DNA from: Cyclobacterium sp.
Lineage (GTDB): Bacteria > Bacteroidota > Bacteroidia > Cytophagales > Cyclobacteriaceae
Direction of reading: 5' to 3'
NCBI RefSeq assembly: GCF_014762705.1
Contig: NZ_JABURL010000097.1
Coordinates: 22,447 to 86,446, forward strand
Length of the DNA: 64,000 bases
In this document: in pieces, positions 28,512 to 38,483 of the stretch
How the letters are laid out: every line of letters starts with the position of its first letter
How positions within the stretch are numbered: the first letter of the stretch is position 1
Position numbers and translations under genes: made by a program
The notes under the pieces: model-generated
Seen by the model: only the letters and a program-made list of their open reading frames with translations
The model's database searches: none
What the model was told of the DNA's origin: nothing

Positions 28512-29927
28512 TCAAATCTCAAACATTTTTTGATAATGCGGAATATTCGCCAAAATCCCACCACTTTTTTGGTAAAATTCGGGACCTGTAGGGTACACAC
28601 CATCTTTGGTTTGTACCCAGGGTGCATTTGCCATCGGATGGTAGCCAAGCATTTGATCCCAGTTTTTATAGTATTGGTGCCCATTTGTTTCCTGAAGACC
28701 CAGGTTCATGTCTGGAAAAGGAGCCAGCCTGGCAGCCACGTTTTTGTTCCAATCTACCAAAATGGGATTAACAGTAAGGTCGGCACAGAAACAAGGAACC
28801 TGCTTCTCATAGGCTGCCTGCACAATTTTCATCGTCATGCTCATTGTTTTGGCAATGGCCTTAACCGCAATGGCCGAATACCCCTGTTCAATTCTTTGCA
28901 GGGCATCTTCCACCGTATGAGCACTTTCATCGGCAGCAATGCGTACTCCGAGGTCCCCCACATAGGTAGGATTATCCTCTCCAAAAGGTTCCTCGATTAC
29001 CGCTATTTGTTCGAAGGCACCAATTTTTTTAGCATGGTCCAGAAACCTTTCCAGGGTTTCTTTCTTTTCGTAGCGCTCGTTCACATCAAAATAATAGGGA
29101 ATTTTTCCGTTTTTGGTATAGGGTGTCTCAAGATGGCCCAGGGTTTTATGTACAGCCGTCAAAAATTCAATGTCCTTGGCAAGCATTTCCTTTTGGGTTC
29201 CCGCTGCCCCTGTCTTCAGTTTCATGATGAAATGTCCCTTATCTGCTGCTGCCTGTATGTCTTCGATAGATGCACCCACACTAAAAGAAGGAATGCTGGC
29301 CACCTTGTCATGTTTGTGGGATAATCCTGGCTTATAGGCATCAGGAATCATTTCATCAAAGGTTTTCATTCCATTTTCAGCGCCAAAAAGGAGCCAGGCA
29401 GCATTGTCCACAGGTACCAATGCATTTAATGCAAAGGTTTTTTTCAGGTCGGGATTATTTGTTATTTTTTTCCCATATGCATATACCTCGGGAAATATAT
29501 CTTCCAATAAGGTCACAGGGTCCACAAAACTATTTCCTTTAATAATCTGCAAGGCTCTTTCTGTCATGGCGTACATCAGGGCATTCCCTCCAGTGGTGGA
29601 ATGCGACTGAAATACAGCCTTATCAGACCACAAAGTCCCTTGCGTACCTATACCAATTTTCTCCATCCCGCTCTCAGACCGCATCAGTGCCAGGGTCTGC
29701 CATGCCTCTGTGATGGCGCTACCTTTAAACCGGTAAGGGTATAAGGGTTCCCTTTCAAAGTTAGAATCAGTATGGGTAACTTTAATCGTTTTCATCATTT
29801 TAAAATTTTTATCAGGTGTTCCCAGACTTATGGAAGGAGAAATGCCCAAACTTCCGGCGGCCAGGGCTAAACCGGACCGGCTTAAAAATGTACGTCTGCT
29901 CCATACTTGATTGTTGTTCAATTTCAT
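28512..29927 (-). CDS. Tat-exported enolase-superfamily (mandelate racemase/muconate lactonizing-like) enzyme
   Basis: 471 residues. A twin-arginine leader (SRRTFLSRSGLALAAG) suggests export. The barrel has enolase-superfamily landmarks: a Lys-x-Lys motif MKLKTG (Lys236, Lys238), metal ligands Asp281 (YYFDVNE), Glu312 (IEEPFGED) and Asp333 (IAADESAH), and a later Lys356 on the other side (AVKAIAK). Members remove a proton next to a carboxylate, as in acid-sugar dehydratases or epimerases. Context in a sulfatase operon, directly after a cytochrome c/dehydrogenase-like protein with 4-bp overlap, suggests action on an oxidised sugar acid outside the cytoplasm. Reaction and substrate are inferred only. 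Confidence 0.85.
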   Translation of the reverse strand: MKLNNNQVWSRRTFLSRSGLALAAGSLGISPSISLGTPDKNFKMMKTIKVTHTDSNFEREPLYPYRFKGSAITEAWQTLALMRSESGMEKIGIGTQGTLWSDKAVFQSHSTTGGNALMYAMTERALQIIKGNSFVDPVTLLEDIFPEVYAYGKKITNNPDLKKTFALNALVPVDNAAWLLFGAENGMKTFDEMIPDAYKPGLSHKHDKVASIPSFSVGASIEDIQAAADKGHFIMKLKTGAAGTQKEMLAKDIEFLTAVHKTLGHLETPYTKNGKIPYYFDVNERYEKKETLERFLDHAKKIGAFEQIAVIEEPFGEDNPTYVGDLGVRIAADESAHTVEDALQRIEQGYSAIAVKAIAKTMSMTMKIVQAAYEKQVPCFCADLTVNPILVDWNKNVAARLAPFPDMNLGLQETNGHQYYKNWDQMLGYHPMANAPWVQTKDGVYPTGPEFYQKSGGILANIPHYQKMFEI

Positions 29928-32266
29928 GGGTTTTTGGGGATTTGGTTAAGCGTATACCAGGATTCTGAGGACCATAATGACTCACCTTCACTGCTTTTCA
30001 ATGCTTCTGCAAGCTTGAAATAAATGACATGTTGCGGCTTTAGACCTGGAATACTCAGATAAAGTTTCTTTCTATCGGAAGACCATTCCATTTTCTCGGG
30101 GATCAGTTCTACCTGATCAAGCTTTGGCCCGCCATAGGAGGCTGTAGGTTTATACCTCCACTGTTCCAAATGTATCATCTCTCTATTGAAGTTGCTCAGG
30201 GCTACGGGACTTGTGAATTCAATCTCAAAACCATCGGGCTTTGCCCTTATTGCCAACATTTCAAAAGTATTTTTACCATTATATTTGATTTTTTCCAGCC
30301 CGAACTGGTTTTCTTTCCAACTCCAGCCTCCTACCATACCTACTTCTCCTACATATAATGCACCGTCTGGCCCCCATACCAATCGATTCACCCCTGCAGT
30401 GAATCCCTGGGAAAACCGGAATACGGCACCCTGGTATTGTCCGTTTATTTTCTCCAGAAAATCCCGCTTGATTCCTCCGTGTGTAACATCCCCATGCAGC
30501 ATCTGGCCTTTATAAGGGCCATCTTTCATCAATACAGGCTCCGAAGGGGAATTACCGATTTCCTTGTCGGGCAGCCAAATCGCAGGAGGTGCCATGGCAG
30601 GCGGGTCTTTTTCCTCTGCTGCCGAAAGTCCCCAGGCCATGCCGTTATAGGCTCCTTTTTGCACATGCAACAGTTTGTTGGCGGGCAGCCACTGACCCTG
30701 GTTGTCCGTTACAAAAAGCTCCGCATCCATTCCCAGACCTATCCCATTTGGCGTTCTTAGGCCATAATCCACCTGTTCGTAGCTACCATCCCTGCTAATT
30801 TTCAATGTCCTGCCCCTGTCGGGTAACTGCCTTTCGTTGGCCATCAGGCGCATGGCCATGGACAAGGTGATGTAAAAATGATTATCCTTATGCACCAATC
30901 CGAAGGCAAATTCATGGAAGTCATCTGTCACCCCCCAGGAATCACAAATCACCCGGTATTCATCAATGATGGCATCGCCGTTATGATCAATCAATTGGGT
31001 CAATTCATGCTTTTGCAAGACAAATATCTCTCCATCAACTACTTCTAAACCAAGTGGCTCCGCCAGACCCTCGGCTATGCGTTTGACGGATACCGCTGCA
31101 GGATCATCCTCCAAAACCCCATCAAGCAGGTAAAGTCCTCCTATCGAATCCCAGGTGCTGACCAATAAGCCGCCATCCGGTAAAAAAGCCAAACCCCCAA
31201 CTCTGGGTTGAAAGTTTTCGTCATGCAGTGTAGTTAACTCATAGCTTGGATGTACCCCCTCCAACGGCGCACCATGACCCGGGTTAAGCTTCTCTTCCTC
31301 TGCTTTTGAAGAAACGACTTGTCCTACCTGAAGCTGCTGTTTATCAACGGGTTCCTTTGGTTTGAAAGTAAAAATATAATCCAAAATGGTTTTTATCTCC
31401 TTTTCGGCCAGGTCGGGATGTGGATTCATCGGGGTATCCCCCCAGACACCTGCTCCACCTTCTTGTATTTTTTTGGCAAGCAAAGCGTAGGTCTCCTTGC
31501 CTTTGGAATATTGGGAAGCAATTTGCTCAAATGAAGGCCCGACCATGGCATTGTATTCCTCATGGCAGGTATAGCAGTCGCTATTCTCCATCCATAAAAT
31601 GCCCAAATGATCATAACTATCCCCAACTGCCGGCGGTTCCTGAACTGGTAATTCTTTGAAATAATCTGTAATATTGCTTCCATCCTGGATAGCATGTCGC
31701 TCCAGGCCGTTTTCACTAACCAACTCAATGGAGACGGCAGGGGGCTGACCATTCAAACTGAAAGATCTTTCAAAACCGGGTTTGCCACTAGCATCCCGCT
31801 TAAATTCGGGGCTTTCCTGCAGGGAAATAAGAGTTCCATCGTTGAGCAAAAATTCAAGATTGAGGGTGATTTTATTGTCCAGAAGCAAATAACCCTTGTA
31901 TTGCAGGTCAAATGGAATTTCCTGTCCATTTTTCGAAATAACCCATTTTCCAGGCAATTCGTTTTCTTCATAATAGGCGGTTCCCCAACTGCTGGGCTGT
32001 ATGTTTTTTTTGTTTGTAAATACGGTTCCTTCCATCAAAATCCCCCCTTTCCAAACCTTATAAAGCTGACCTGTGGACAAATCATAGGCAGCGTAACAGG
32101 CTGAATCCAGTGCAAGGCTAAGCATTCGGGGTTTTCTATCCAAAACTGAACGGAAGGCCCAGGGATCCCTGGGCCGCTCGGGAGTTTCACTGCTTGTGGG
32201 CTGACAAGCGGACAGGGCCAGGCCAAGTAAGGCTACGATAAAAAGATGACAGCTTCTAAACATCAT
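29924..32266 (-). CDS. Lipoprotein with cytochrome c domain and sorbosone/glucose-dehydrogenase-like beta-propeller
   Basis: 780 residues. Lipoprotein signal (ALSAC, Cys21). A beta-rich N-terminal domain (about 35-205) is followed by a class I cytochrome c domain with haem motif CYTCH (Cys231, Cys234, His235) and a likely axial Met280 (DTPMNPHPD). From about 345 to 690 there is a propeller of the sugar dehydrogenase/PQQ type (VGGLAFLPDGGLLVSTWD, then LRTPNGIGLGMDAELFVTDNQGQW and VNRLVWGPDGALYVGEVG), and a C-terminal beta domain. It probably oxidises a sugar and passes electrons to its own haem. The enolase-superfamily gene overlaps it by 4 bp. The dehydrogenase role is inferred; PQQ binding is not shown. 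Confidence 0.83.
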   Translation of the reverse strand: MMFRSCHLFIVALLGLALSACQPTSSETPERPRDPWAFRSVLDRKPRMLSLALDSACYAAYDLSTGQLYKVWKGGILMEGTVFTNKKNIQPSSWGTAYYEENELPGKWVISKNGQEIPFDLQYKGYLLLDNKITLNLEFLLNDGTLISLQESPEFKRDASGKPGFERSFSLNGQPPAVSIELVSENGLERHAIQDGSNITDYFKELPVQEPPAVGDSYDHLGILWMENSDCYTCHEEYNAMVGPSFEQIASQYSKGKETYALLAKKIQEGGAGVWGDTPMNPHPDLAEKEIKTILDYIFTFKPKEPVDKQQLQVGQVVSSKAEEEKLNPGHGAPLEGVHPSYELTTLHDENFQPRVGGLAFLPDGGLLVSTWDSIGGLYLLDGVLEDDPAAVSVKRIAEGLAEPLGLEVVDGEIFVLQKHELTQLIDHNGDAIIDEYRVICDSWGVTDDFHEFAFGLVHKDNHFYITLSMAMRLMANERQLPDRGRTLKISRDGSYEQVDYGLRTPNGIGLGMDAELFVTDNQGQWLPANKLLHVQKGAYNGMAWGLSAAEEKDPPAMAPPAIWLPDKEIGNSPSEPVLMKDGPYKGQMLHGDVTHGGIKRDFLEKINGQYQGAVFRFSQGFTAGVNRLVWGPDGALYVGEVGMVGGWSWKENQFGLEKIKYNGKNTFEMLAIRAKPDGFEIEFTSPVALSNFNREMIHLEQWRYKPTASYGGPKLDQVELIPEKMEWSSDRKKLYLSIPGLKPQHVIYFKLAEALKSSEGESLWSSESWYTLNQIPKNP

Positions 32267-32301
32267 TTATTTGAAAATCAACACTAATAAACTTTTTGGA
32301 A

Positions 32302-33750
32302 TCAGAAAGGCCCCTTTTCAGTTGTTTTCAAGGCATTGTCACCGCCTGGCATGGTTCCTCTAATTCTTTCAATATCGAGTGCTTTTCCTGTTTCTTTGTC
32401 ATACCAGTCCGGGCTAAGGTTTTGTGGCAGGGAATCATCTGTTTCCTCAACCCATTGATTCAGCACCCTTCTTAAATGATCCAATGCAAATTCAGCCTCT
32501 GCTGTGGCTGCCCTGTTTAGCCATAGTCCCGGATCTTCCCTGAGGAAGTAAAGTTCTTCATGCGGTCTGGGAGAAGCAAAAACATCTGCCTGAACCGGAT
32601 TGAGGTTACCTTCATCCCTTTGCCGCTTCAAGTCTGCAAAAGCATCGCTGGCATTGGAATCTGCAGGACCGGGATTACTGGATTGAGGCCGGTTGTTTCG
32701 TATAAACAGGAAATCCTTGCTTCTGACCATCCTTTCATGGGCTTCATGGTCATGCCAGTTATGTTCGGCAAATACATAGTTTCTGAAAGGTAAGCCGGGA
32801 TTATGCAAAAGGGGTAAGAAACTTTTTCCCTGAAAATTATCTCCTATTGCTACTCCTGCCAAATCCAGAAAGGTGGGTGCCAGATCGATGCTACTGACCA
32901 AACTTTCCGAAACCTGTCCTCCTTTCGATATACCTTTGGGCCACCTTACAATCAAGGGAGATTTGATCCCGGAATCTATTAGCCTGGTCTTGCTTCGGGG
33001 AAAAGGCCTGCCATTGTCTGATAATACTACTATAATGGTATTTTCCAATACCCCTTGTTTATCCAGTTCCTTTTCCACCTTTCCAATATAATCGTCAAAG
33101 CGGGCAATTTCATCGTAATATTGTGCCAAATCCGCTCTGGTAGCTTCGGCATTAACCAAATGTTTGGGTACATCAACACTGCTTTTGTCATGAGAGCCGG
33201 AAAAGTCATTGGTTCCCCAGGGCCGGTGGGCGTCCAGTGAAGCCAACCAAAGAAAGAAGGGCTTATCTTTAGGTCTTTCCTGCAGCAAAGGAACCCATTG
33301 TGCTTCTCCACCATCCCCTATTTGCGGCCCTTTATCATAAATGATATCAAAACCTCTCCTTGGTGCAGGGCCCATGTGCCATTTTCCAGATTGGCCTGTA
33401 AAGTATCCGGCCTCTTGCAATAATTCAGGAAAAGTAAGGATGGATTCCGGTAAAGGTGTATGCAATTCAGCTGCACCGGTATTGTGCGGGTACCTGCCTG
33501 AGATGATGCTGCAGCGGCTGGGACTGCAGGAGCTGGTGGTCAGGTAAAAATTAGAAAACATCAACCCTTCTTCTGCCATCCTGTCAATATTGGGAGATTT
33601 GACCTGAGTGTTTCCTGTTGCCCCCAGGTCTTCATACCCGATATCATCTGCAATGATCATGATGATATTGGGTCTTGGGTCTTGTGCCCATGCAGCAGAA
33701 AAGCCATGGTCAAGCAGGAAAATAAATACCAATAGATATAACTGCTTCAT
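32302..33750 (-). CDS. Sulfatase (S1 type), secreted
   Basis: 482 residues, signal peptide to about residue 22 (SAAWAQ). Metal-binding Asp35-Asp36 ([12 protein letters not shown]) and the formylglycine motif CSPSR (Cys75) with the downstream GRYP are intact, so the protein should be matured by the FGE encoded in the same operon. [16 protein letters not shown] and [15 protein letters not shown] are typical of heparan-N-sulfatase-like members. It removes sulfate esters (or N-sulfate) from a glycan in the periplasm. It overlaps the preceding sulfatase gene by 4 bp. Confidence 0.94.
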   Translation of the reverse strand: MKQLYLLVFIFLLDHGFSAAWAQDPRPNIIMIIADDIGYEDLGATGNTQVKSPNIDRMAEEGLMFSNFYLTTSSCSPSRCSIISGRYPHNTGAAELHTPLPESILTFPELLQEAGYFTGQSGKWHMGPAPRRGFDIIYDKGPQIGDGGEAQWVPLLQERPKDKPFFLWLASLDAHRPWGTNDFSGSHDKSSVDVPKHLVNAEATRADLAQYYDEIARFDDYIGKVEKELDKQGVLENTIIVVLSDNGRPFPRSKTRLIDSGIKSPLIVRWPKGISKGGQVSESLVSSIDLAPTFLDLAGVAIGDNFQGKSFLPLLHNPGLPFRNYVFAEHNWHDHEAHERMVRSKDFLFIRNNRPQSSNPGPADSNASDAFADLKRQRDEGNLNPVQADVFASPRPHEELYFLREDPGLWLNRAATAEAEFALDHLRRVLNQWVEETDDSLPQNLSPDWYDKETGKALDIERIRGTMPGGDNALKTTEKGPF

Positions 33751-35333
33751 TCCTTAAAATCTTTTTCGTAGTCCGAATCGTTAACCCAGCCGGTATTGAA
33801 GGATTCGCCCTCCATAAATCTGGAGTAAAAATCCCTTTGGTTTTCCTGGGCATATTCATAATTATCAAATATGTCGCCATTGCCAAACATACGTGGGTCA
33901 TCCTGCTCCTTTAATTGATTCACCATCTGATCAGCCAGGTTGTCTTTTATATTTTGGTATTCAGGGTGCAGGGCCAGGTTATTCAGGCATAAGGGGTCCT
34001 TCTGCCGGTCGTACAATTCTTCAGCTGCTCTTTTTCCAAAAGACAGGTTCCAGAAATGCATGTCGCCTTCCACCCTTCTTTGGTTAAGGATTACGGTCTT
34101 TGTGGGACTACCGTCCGTATTGAGATAGCCCGTTTCCGGATTTCCTGCCGGCCAGCGGTTGGTTTCAAAGTTTTGAATATAGGTGTATTCCTCCGTCACT
34201 ATCCCCCTGATGGGATAGCCCTGATCATCTGGCCTACCGATATCATGACGCTCCTTACCTATCAATATCCTGCTTCTGGAAGGGTCCGTTTTACCGGATG
34301 CATCGGTATTAAATATTGGAACCAGGCTTTTGCCACTCATGATTGCCATGCCCGAACTGTCCGGGTGAATTTCGGCCAATTCCAGGAATGTTGGTGAAAA
34401 ATCCGTAAAATTGACAAAATCATCGATTACCCTGCCGGGATTCTGAATGCCCTTGCCCCACATAATGGCCAGGGGCAAATGGTTGGAAAGTTCATAGGCC
34501 TGACCCTTTACCCGTGGAAAGGGCATGCCATTATCTGCCGTTACAATGACCAGGGTATTGTCCAATTCACCTCTTCTTTCCAATTCTTCCAACATGTCCA
34601 TCAGGTGCCTGTCAAAATATTCCGTTTCAAAGGCGTAATCCAATAAATCATTCCTCACCGAATCATTATCAGGCCAAAATGAGGGAACCTGATCAATCAT
34701 GTCCAATGACTTACCTCCCAGAGCCACACCTGAACCAAATTCATAAGCCCTGTGGGGCTCAGTAGATCCATACCAAAAGTAAAAGGGTTCCTCCTCCGGT
34801 TTCTCATCGAGAAACTTTTTAAAATTGCCCGCATAATCCACCCGGCTTATTTGCTCAGTAGGTGGATCCAATACCAGATCACTAAACCTGGGTCCGGTAA
34901 GCCTTCTGGGCTCACCATTTCTTTCTCCGGCATTCCCGGGTGCCCATCCTTTACCGGTAAATCCGGTAAAATAGCCGTTCTCTCCCAATACCTCTACATG
35001 AGATAAAAATTTGGAGGGGAAAAAAGGCACATGGTTGGCTGCTTCTTCCAATTGCCAGGAATTCCTTCCTGTTAGGATAATCGATCTGGAAGGAGAGCAT
35101 TTGGCATTGGGCGTATAGGCCCTGGTAAACAACAAACCTTCATTGGCAACCCTGTCAAACCCAGGAGTATTGATCCAATCTGTACCGTATGCACCCATAT
35201 GCGGATAGGACAAATCATCTGCAATGGCAAAAAGTATATTGGGTCTTTTGGGTTCTTCCTCCCGGGTCTGGCAGGCCAGGGGGAGGATAAAAAGAAATAA
35301 TAGAAACTTGTTCAGGTTTTTTTTACTTAACAT
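33747..35333 (-). CDS. Sulfatase (S1 type), lipoprotein
   Basis: 528 residues from the ATG at 35,333, which begins the lipoprotein signal (LFILPLAC, Cys21); an ATG at 35,366 would overlap the FGE gene by 17 bp and adds 11 odd residues. Metal Asp39-Asp40 ([15 protein letters not shown]) and formylglycine motif CSPSR (Cys79) are intact. [19 protein letters not shown] and [19 protein letters not shown] are close in style to the following sulfatase, suggesting paralogues from the same subfamily acting on different positions of one glycan. It overlaps the next gene by 4 bp. Confidence 0.94.
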   Translation of the reverse strand: MLSKKNLNKFLLFLFILPLACQTREEEPKRPNILFAIADDLSYPHMGAYGTDWINTPGFDRVANEGLLFTRAYTPNAKCSPSRSIILTGRNSWQLEEAANHVPFFPSKFLSHVEVLGENGYFTGFTGKGWAPGNAGERNGEPRRLTGPRFSDLVLDPPTEQISRVDYAGNFKKFLDEKPEEEPFYFWYGSTEPHRAYEFGSGVALGGKSLDMIDQVPSFWPDNDSVRNDLLDYAFETEYFDRHLMDMLEELERRGELDNTLVIVTADNGMPFPRVKGQAYELSNHLPLAIMWGKGIQNPGRVIDDFVNFTDFSPTFLELAEIHPDSSGMAIMSGKSLVPIFNTDASGKTDPSRSRILIGKERHDIGRPDDQGYPIRGIVTEEYTYIQNFETNRWPAGNPETGYLNTDGSPTKTVILNQRRVEGDMHFWNLSFGKRAAEELYDRQKDPLCLNNLALHPEYQNIKDNLADQMVNQLKEQDDPRMFGNGDIFDNYEYAQENQRDFYSRFMEGESFNTGWVNDSDYEKDFKE

Positions 35334-35349
35334 CCTGGTTGGATTTCGG

Positions 35350-36495
35350 TTAATTGGAGGAAACACAACGGAATCCAGTGTGCTCCAGGCCTGTATCGGG
35401 AGAAGACTTCATTTTTGCACTTACCCTGTACCCTTCACAATAGGATACATTGCAAAGAAAAGAGCCCCCTTTAACGATTTTCTTGGGAACAGTAGGTTCC
35501 TGGGGATCATAACTATCTTTTGGTCCCTGTGGATTTACAGATACTTCTTCCTGCAATCTCGAATAATAATCTTCCCGGTACCAATCGTTGGTCCACTCCC
35601 AAACATTTCCTGCCATATCATACAGTCCATATGGGTTGGGGTCGAAAGACTTCACAGGTGCCAGGCCCTGGAAACCATCCTCTCCTCTATCGGTAACGGG
35701 AAACTCTCCCTGCCAGATATTGGCCATAAAACCGCTTTTTTCAACCGGATCATTCCCCCAGGGAAAGGATTTTTCATCCAGGCCACCACGCGCAGCAAAT
35801 TCCCATTCTGCTTCAGTTGGCAAACGTTTTCCAGCCCATTTTGCGTAGGCAACGGCATCATCCCAGGCAATATGAACCACGGGATAATCCTCCTTTCCTT
35901 CAATGCTACTGCCCGGCCCCTGCGGCTGTTTCCAGCTGGCTCCAGGAGTCCACTCCCACCATTGAGAAGCATTATTTATAGAAACAGGTCTGTCTGGAGA
36001 ATTAAAAGTTAAAGATGCAGCCACTAAAACTTCATCAGGTGGTTTGGGCGTACCCGGAGGCAATTGCTTTTTAATTTCTTCCCAGTCAGGCTTTTTCTCT
36101 GCTATGGTGACGTATCCCGTTGCATCCACAAATGCGGCAAATTGCGCATTGGTAACTTCCGTTTCGTCCATCCAAAAACCATCTACCTTTACCTTATGGG
36201 CAGGCAACTCATCCTTTCTACCTCTCTCGTCTGTAGCTCCTCTGGTAAATTCTCCCCCCTCGATCCAGATCATTCCATCGTGGGTAACCGGTGCTTCCCT
36301 TTCGGGAATATCATTTGTTGCAGCACTTTTATCGGTTGAAAACCTGTCAGGTACATTGTCATGGCAGGAGGCCATTTCTGCTACAACCTCCTCATCCCCT
36401 GTCTTTTCTTTATCGGAGGAATTGGAACAGGAAAACAGAAAAGTTGCTGCGAAAGCCGCAATAGACAAAAGGCTTATTCTTTGGTGCTTCTTCAT
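35350..36495 (-). CDS. Formylglycine-generating enzyme (sulfatase-modifying factor), lipoprotein
   Basis: 381 residues, lipoprotein signal (FLFSC, Cys23), then an FGE-sulfatase domain from about residue 74: [80 protein letters not shown]. Both active-site cysteines of true FGE are present in [11 protein letters not shown] (Cys348, Cys353), so it should convert the Cys of CxPxR motifs to formylglycine rather than being an inactive relative. It sits between sulfatase genes, 16 bp before the next one. Predicted lipoprotein export means maturation would take place in the periplasm. Confidence 0.93.
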   Translation of the reverse strand: MKKHQRISLLSIAAFAATFLFSCSNSSDKEKTGDEEVVAEMASCHDNVPDRFSTDKSAATNDIPEREAPVTHDGMIWIEGGEFTRGATDERGRKDELPAHKVKVDGFWMDETEVTNAQFAAFVDATGYVTIAEKKPDWEEIKKQLPPGTPKPPDEVLVAASLTFNSPDRPVSINNASQWWEWTPGASWKQPQGPGSSIEGKEDYPVVHIAWDDAVAYAKWAGKRLPTEAEWEFAARGGLDEKSFPWGNDPVEKSGFMANIWQGEFPVTDRGEDGFQGLAPVKSFDPNPYGLYDMAGNVWEWTNDWYREDYYSRLQEEVSVNPQGPKDSYDPQEPTVPKKIVKGGSFLCNVSYCEGYRVSAKMKSSPDTGLEHTGFRCVSSN

Positions 36496-36589
36496 TAGTA
36501 ATTATATTTTACTTTCAATTTAATCAAGTTAGACAAAATGGCCTACAGATCAGTTCAATTTTTGATCAATGCGCCATGAAATAAATGTA

Positions 36590-38482
36590 TCACCAGGTTC
36601 CATTCAGGTAATCCAACCTGCGCTTAACCTCTGCATTGGTGTTTTTCAATTTTAATTTATCTGCTACGGCTAAACCTCTATATTTGCTATGATCATTGAA
36701 ATATACCAGTGAATTCATCCCAATCAAAATGGCTACCGGATCCTCCTCTTTTTGCATCCAGTCTATTAGTGAAGGAATGGGATTCTCCTCTTCCAGAATC
36801 CCCATCAATTCAATAGCCCTTAGTTGGACCATGGCATTTTCTTCTTCTCTCCAATCCGGAAATGCGGCATAGTCTGGTTTGGCATTTTTTCCATGAGTTG
36901 CAGCTACCTGGTAGGCCCAGTATTTTTCCAATGCGGAACCCTCTCGAAGGGTTTTAAGCAAATCCCCCCTTACCTGATTCCAGGCTTGCAAAGCCCAATC
37001 ATTGATCTCAATTATCCTATTCAAGTCCTGATGGAAACCTTTGCCGTAAGAAACTGGATTGTGAAGGGCTTCATTTACCAAGACGTTTTCAGGCAAAAAT
37101 CCCAAATCATTGTGATCCAACAACCAGTTGTTTAACTTTTCCCTCAATTCTACAAGTACCTTTTTCCTTTGCGGATCAGCAGCCAGATTGTTGGTTTCAA
37201 AAGGATCATTTTCCAGATCATATAATCGCTCCGCAGGCTTTGGTTCAAAAAAAGCACTTTGAACAGCATCTAATTCTCCTGTCTCAAACAATTGCTTCCA
37301 TTCAGCAAATGCCAGCATTTTATAGCGGTAGTTATTTTGCAACCCATCCGGGTAAAAAGGCTGGTAACTGCGGATATATTTCCATTTACCTTTGCGAACC
37401 GTTCGAACCATTTCGTATTTCTCATCAAAGCGATCGGCATGTCCATAGGCCTCATCCCTGGATTCCAATCGATTTCGCCTTAATCCATTTCCTAAAAAGG
37501 GTTGACCATCCATGGCCTCAGGAATTTCTAATCCTGCCAGGTGGAGGACAGTAGGAGCAAAATCAATAAAACTCACAAAGGCTTCAGGCCGCTGTCCTTT
37601 ATTGTAGGGCACCAGGTGCTTCCAGTTTTCCGGAACCCTGACCACTAAGGGCACGTTCAAGCCTGTTTCAAACAAATACCCCTTACTGCCCGGCAACACA
37701 CCTCCATGATCACCAAAATAAAAAACAAAGGTATCTTCCAGCAAACCTTCCTGCTCCAGTTCTTTGATTTTCCGGCCCACCCAATCATCTATTTCCCGGA
37801 TTTTATCTCTGTGATAAGCCGTAGTAAACCGAAATAATGGGGTATCAGGAAATTGTGGCATCAACTTCACCTGACCGGGAGGATCCTTTGGCTGGTAAGT
37901 CCTCATTAGTTCTTCCGGAAAATGAAGGCGGCTTTCATGGGATTCCGTAAAAGTCTCTTGATGGAAAAATGGCTGTTCGGGTACAGGCCGGTCTTTCCAG
38001 GAGGCTGTATTGGAAGAAGCATCCCATACCCCAGCACCTTCTTCAGCATTGTAATCTTTCTTGGCATTGTTGGTGGTATAATAGCCTGCCTTGCGAAGAT
38101 AGGCTGGAAACATTTCCAGTTCTTCCGGCATGGGTGCGACTTTAATTTTACGGTGCAGGTGCATGCCTGTTCGGGTAGTCAGCGTCCCTGTAATCAAGGT
38201 ACTCCTGGCCACGGAACAAACAGGGGAATTGGAAAAGGCATGCTGATAGGCCAGGCCATTGGCTGCCATCTCCTGAATATGAGGACTGTTCACTCCTCCG
38301 GATGCAAAAACCTTCATAAAATGCTTCGAGTTGTCCTCAGAAATCAAAAACACGATATTGGGTCCCTCCCTTTTTATTGAAGCGATTTCATCAACTTCAC
38401 CAGCCACTAAACCACTGGAAATATCCGCAATGAGGGTACAAAAAATAGCAACAACCTGGCAGGTTTTATTTAATAACAGCAT
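36590..38482 (-). CDS. Sulfatase with non-standard CSVAR motif and C-terminal helical repeats
   Basis: 630 residues from the ATG at 38,482, which starts a signal-like hydrophobic stretch and lies directly after the stop of the upstream gene; the longer frame to 38,545 would overlap that gene. The sulfatase fold is clear (FVFYFGDHGGVLPGSKGYLFETG, then PERLYDLENDPFETNNL-like ending). However the usual Cys-x-Pro/Ala-x-Arg signature reads CSVAR (Cys89), with Val where Pro/Ala is expected, and the first metal pair is Glu-Asp (ISEDNS). The last 110 residues look like HEAT-type helices (YWAYQVAATHG, MVQLRAIELMGIL, PVAILIGMNSLVYF). It probably hydrolyses a glycan sulfate; whether the Cys is matured normally is open. 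Confidence 0.9.
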   Translation of the reverse strand: MLLLNKTCQVVAIFCTLIADISSGLVAGEVDEIASIKREGPNIVFLISEDNSKHFMKVFASGGVNSPHIQEMAANGLAYQHAFSNSPVCSVARSTLITGTLTTRTGMHLHRKIKVAPMPEELEMFPAYLRKAGYYTTNNAKKDYNAEEGAGVWDASSNTASWKDRPVPEQPFFHQETFTESHESRLHFPEELMRTYQPKDPPGQVKLMPQFPDTPLFRFTTAYHRDKIREIDDWVGRKIKELEQEGLLEDTFVFYFGDHGGVLPGSKGYLFETGLNVPLVVRVPENWKHLVPYNKGQRPEAFVSFIDFAPTVLHLAGLEIPEAMDGQPFLGNGLRRNRLESRDEAYGHADRFDEKYEMVRTVRKGKWKYIRSYQPFYPDGLQNNYRYKMLAFAEWKQLFETGELDAVQSAFFEPKPAERLYDLENDPFETNNLAADPQRKKVLVELREKLNNWLLDHNDLGFLPENVLVNEALHNPVSYGKGFHQDLNRIIEINDWALQAWNQVRGDLLKTLREGSALEKYWAYQVAATHGKNAKPDYAAFPDWREEENAMVQLRAIELMGILEEENPIPSLIDWMQKEEDPVAILIGMNSLVYFNDHSKYRGLAVADKLKLKNTNAEVKRRLDYLNGTW

Positions 38483-38483
38483 A

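Noticed and set aside
36341..36352. ACCTGTCAGGT palindrome in the FGE gene as another RAYT-type hairpin
   Set aside because: Only about 11 bp, no loop or extended arms, inside a conserved coding region. Likely chance.
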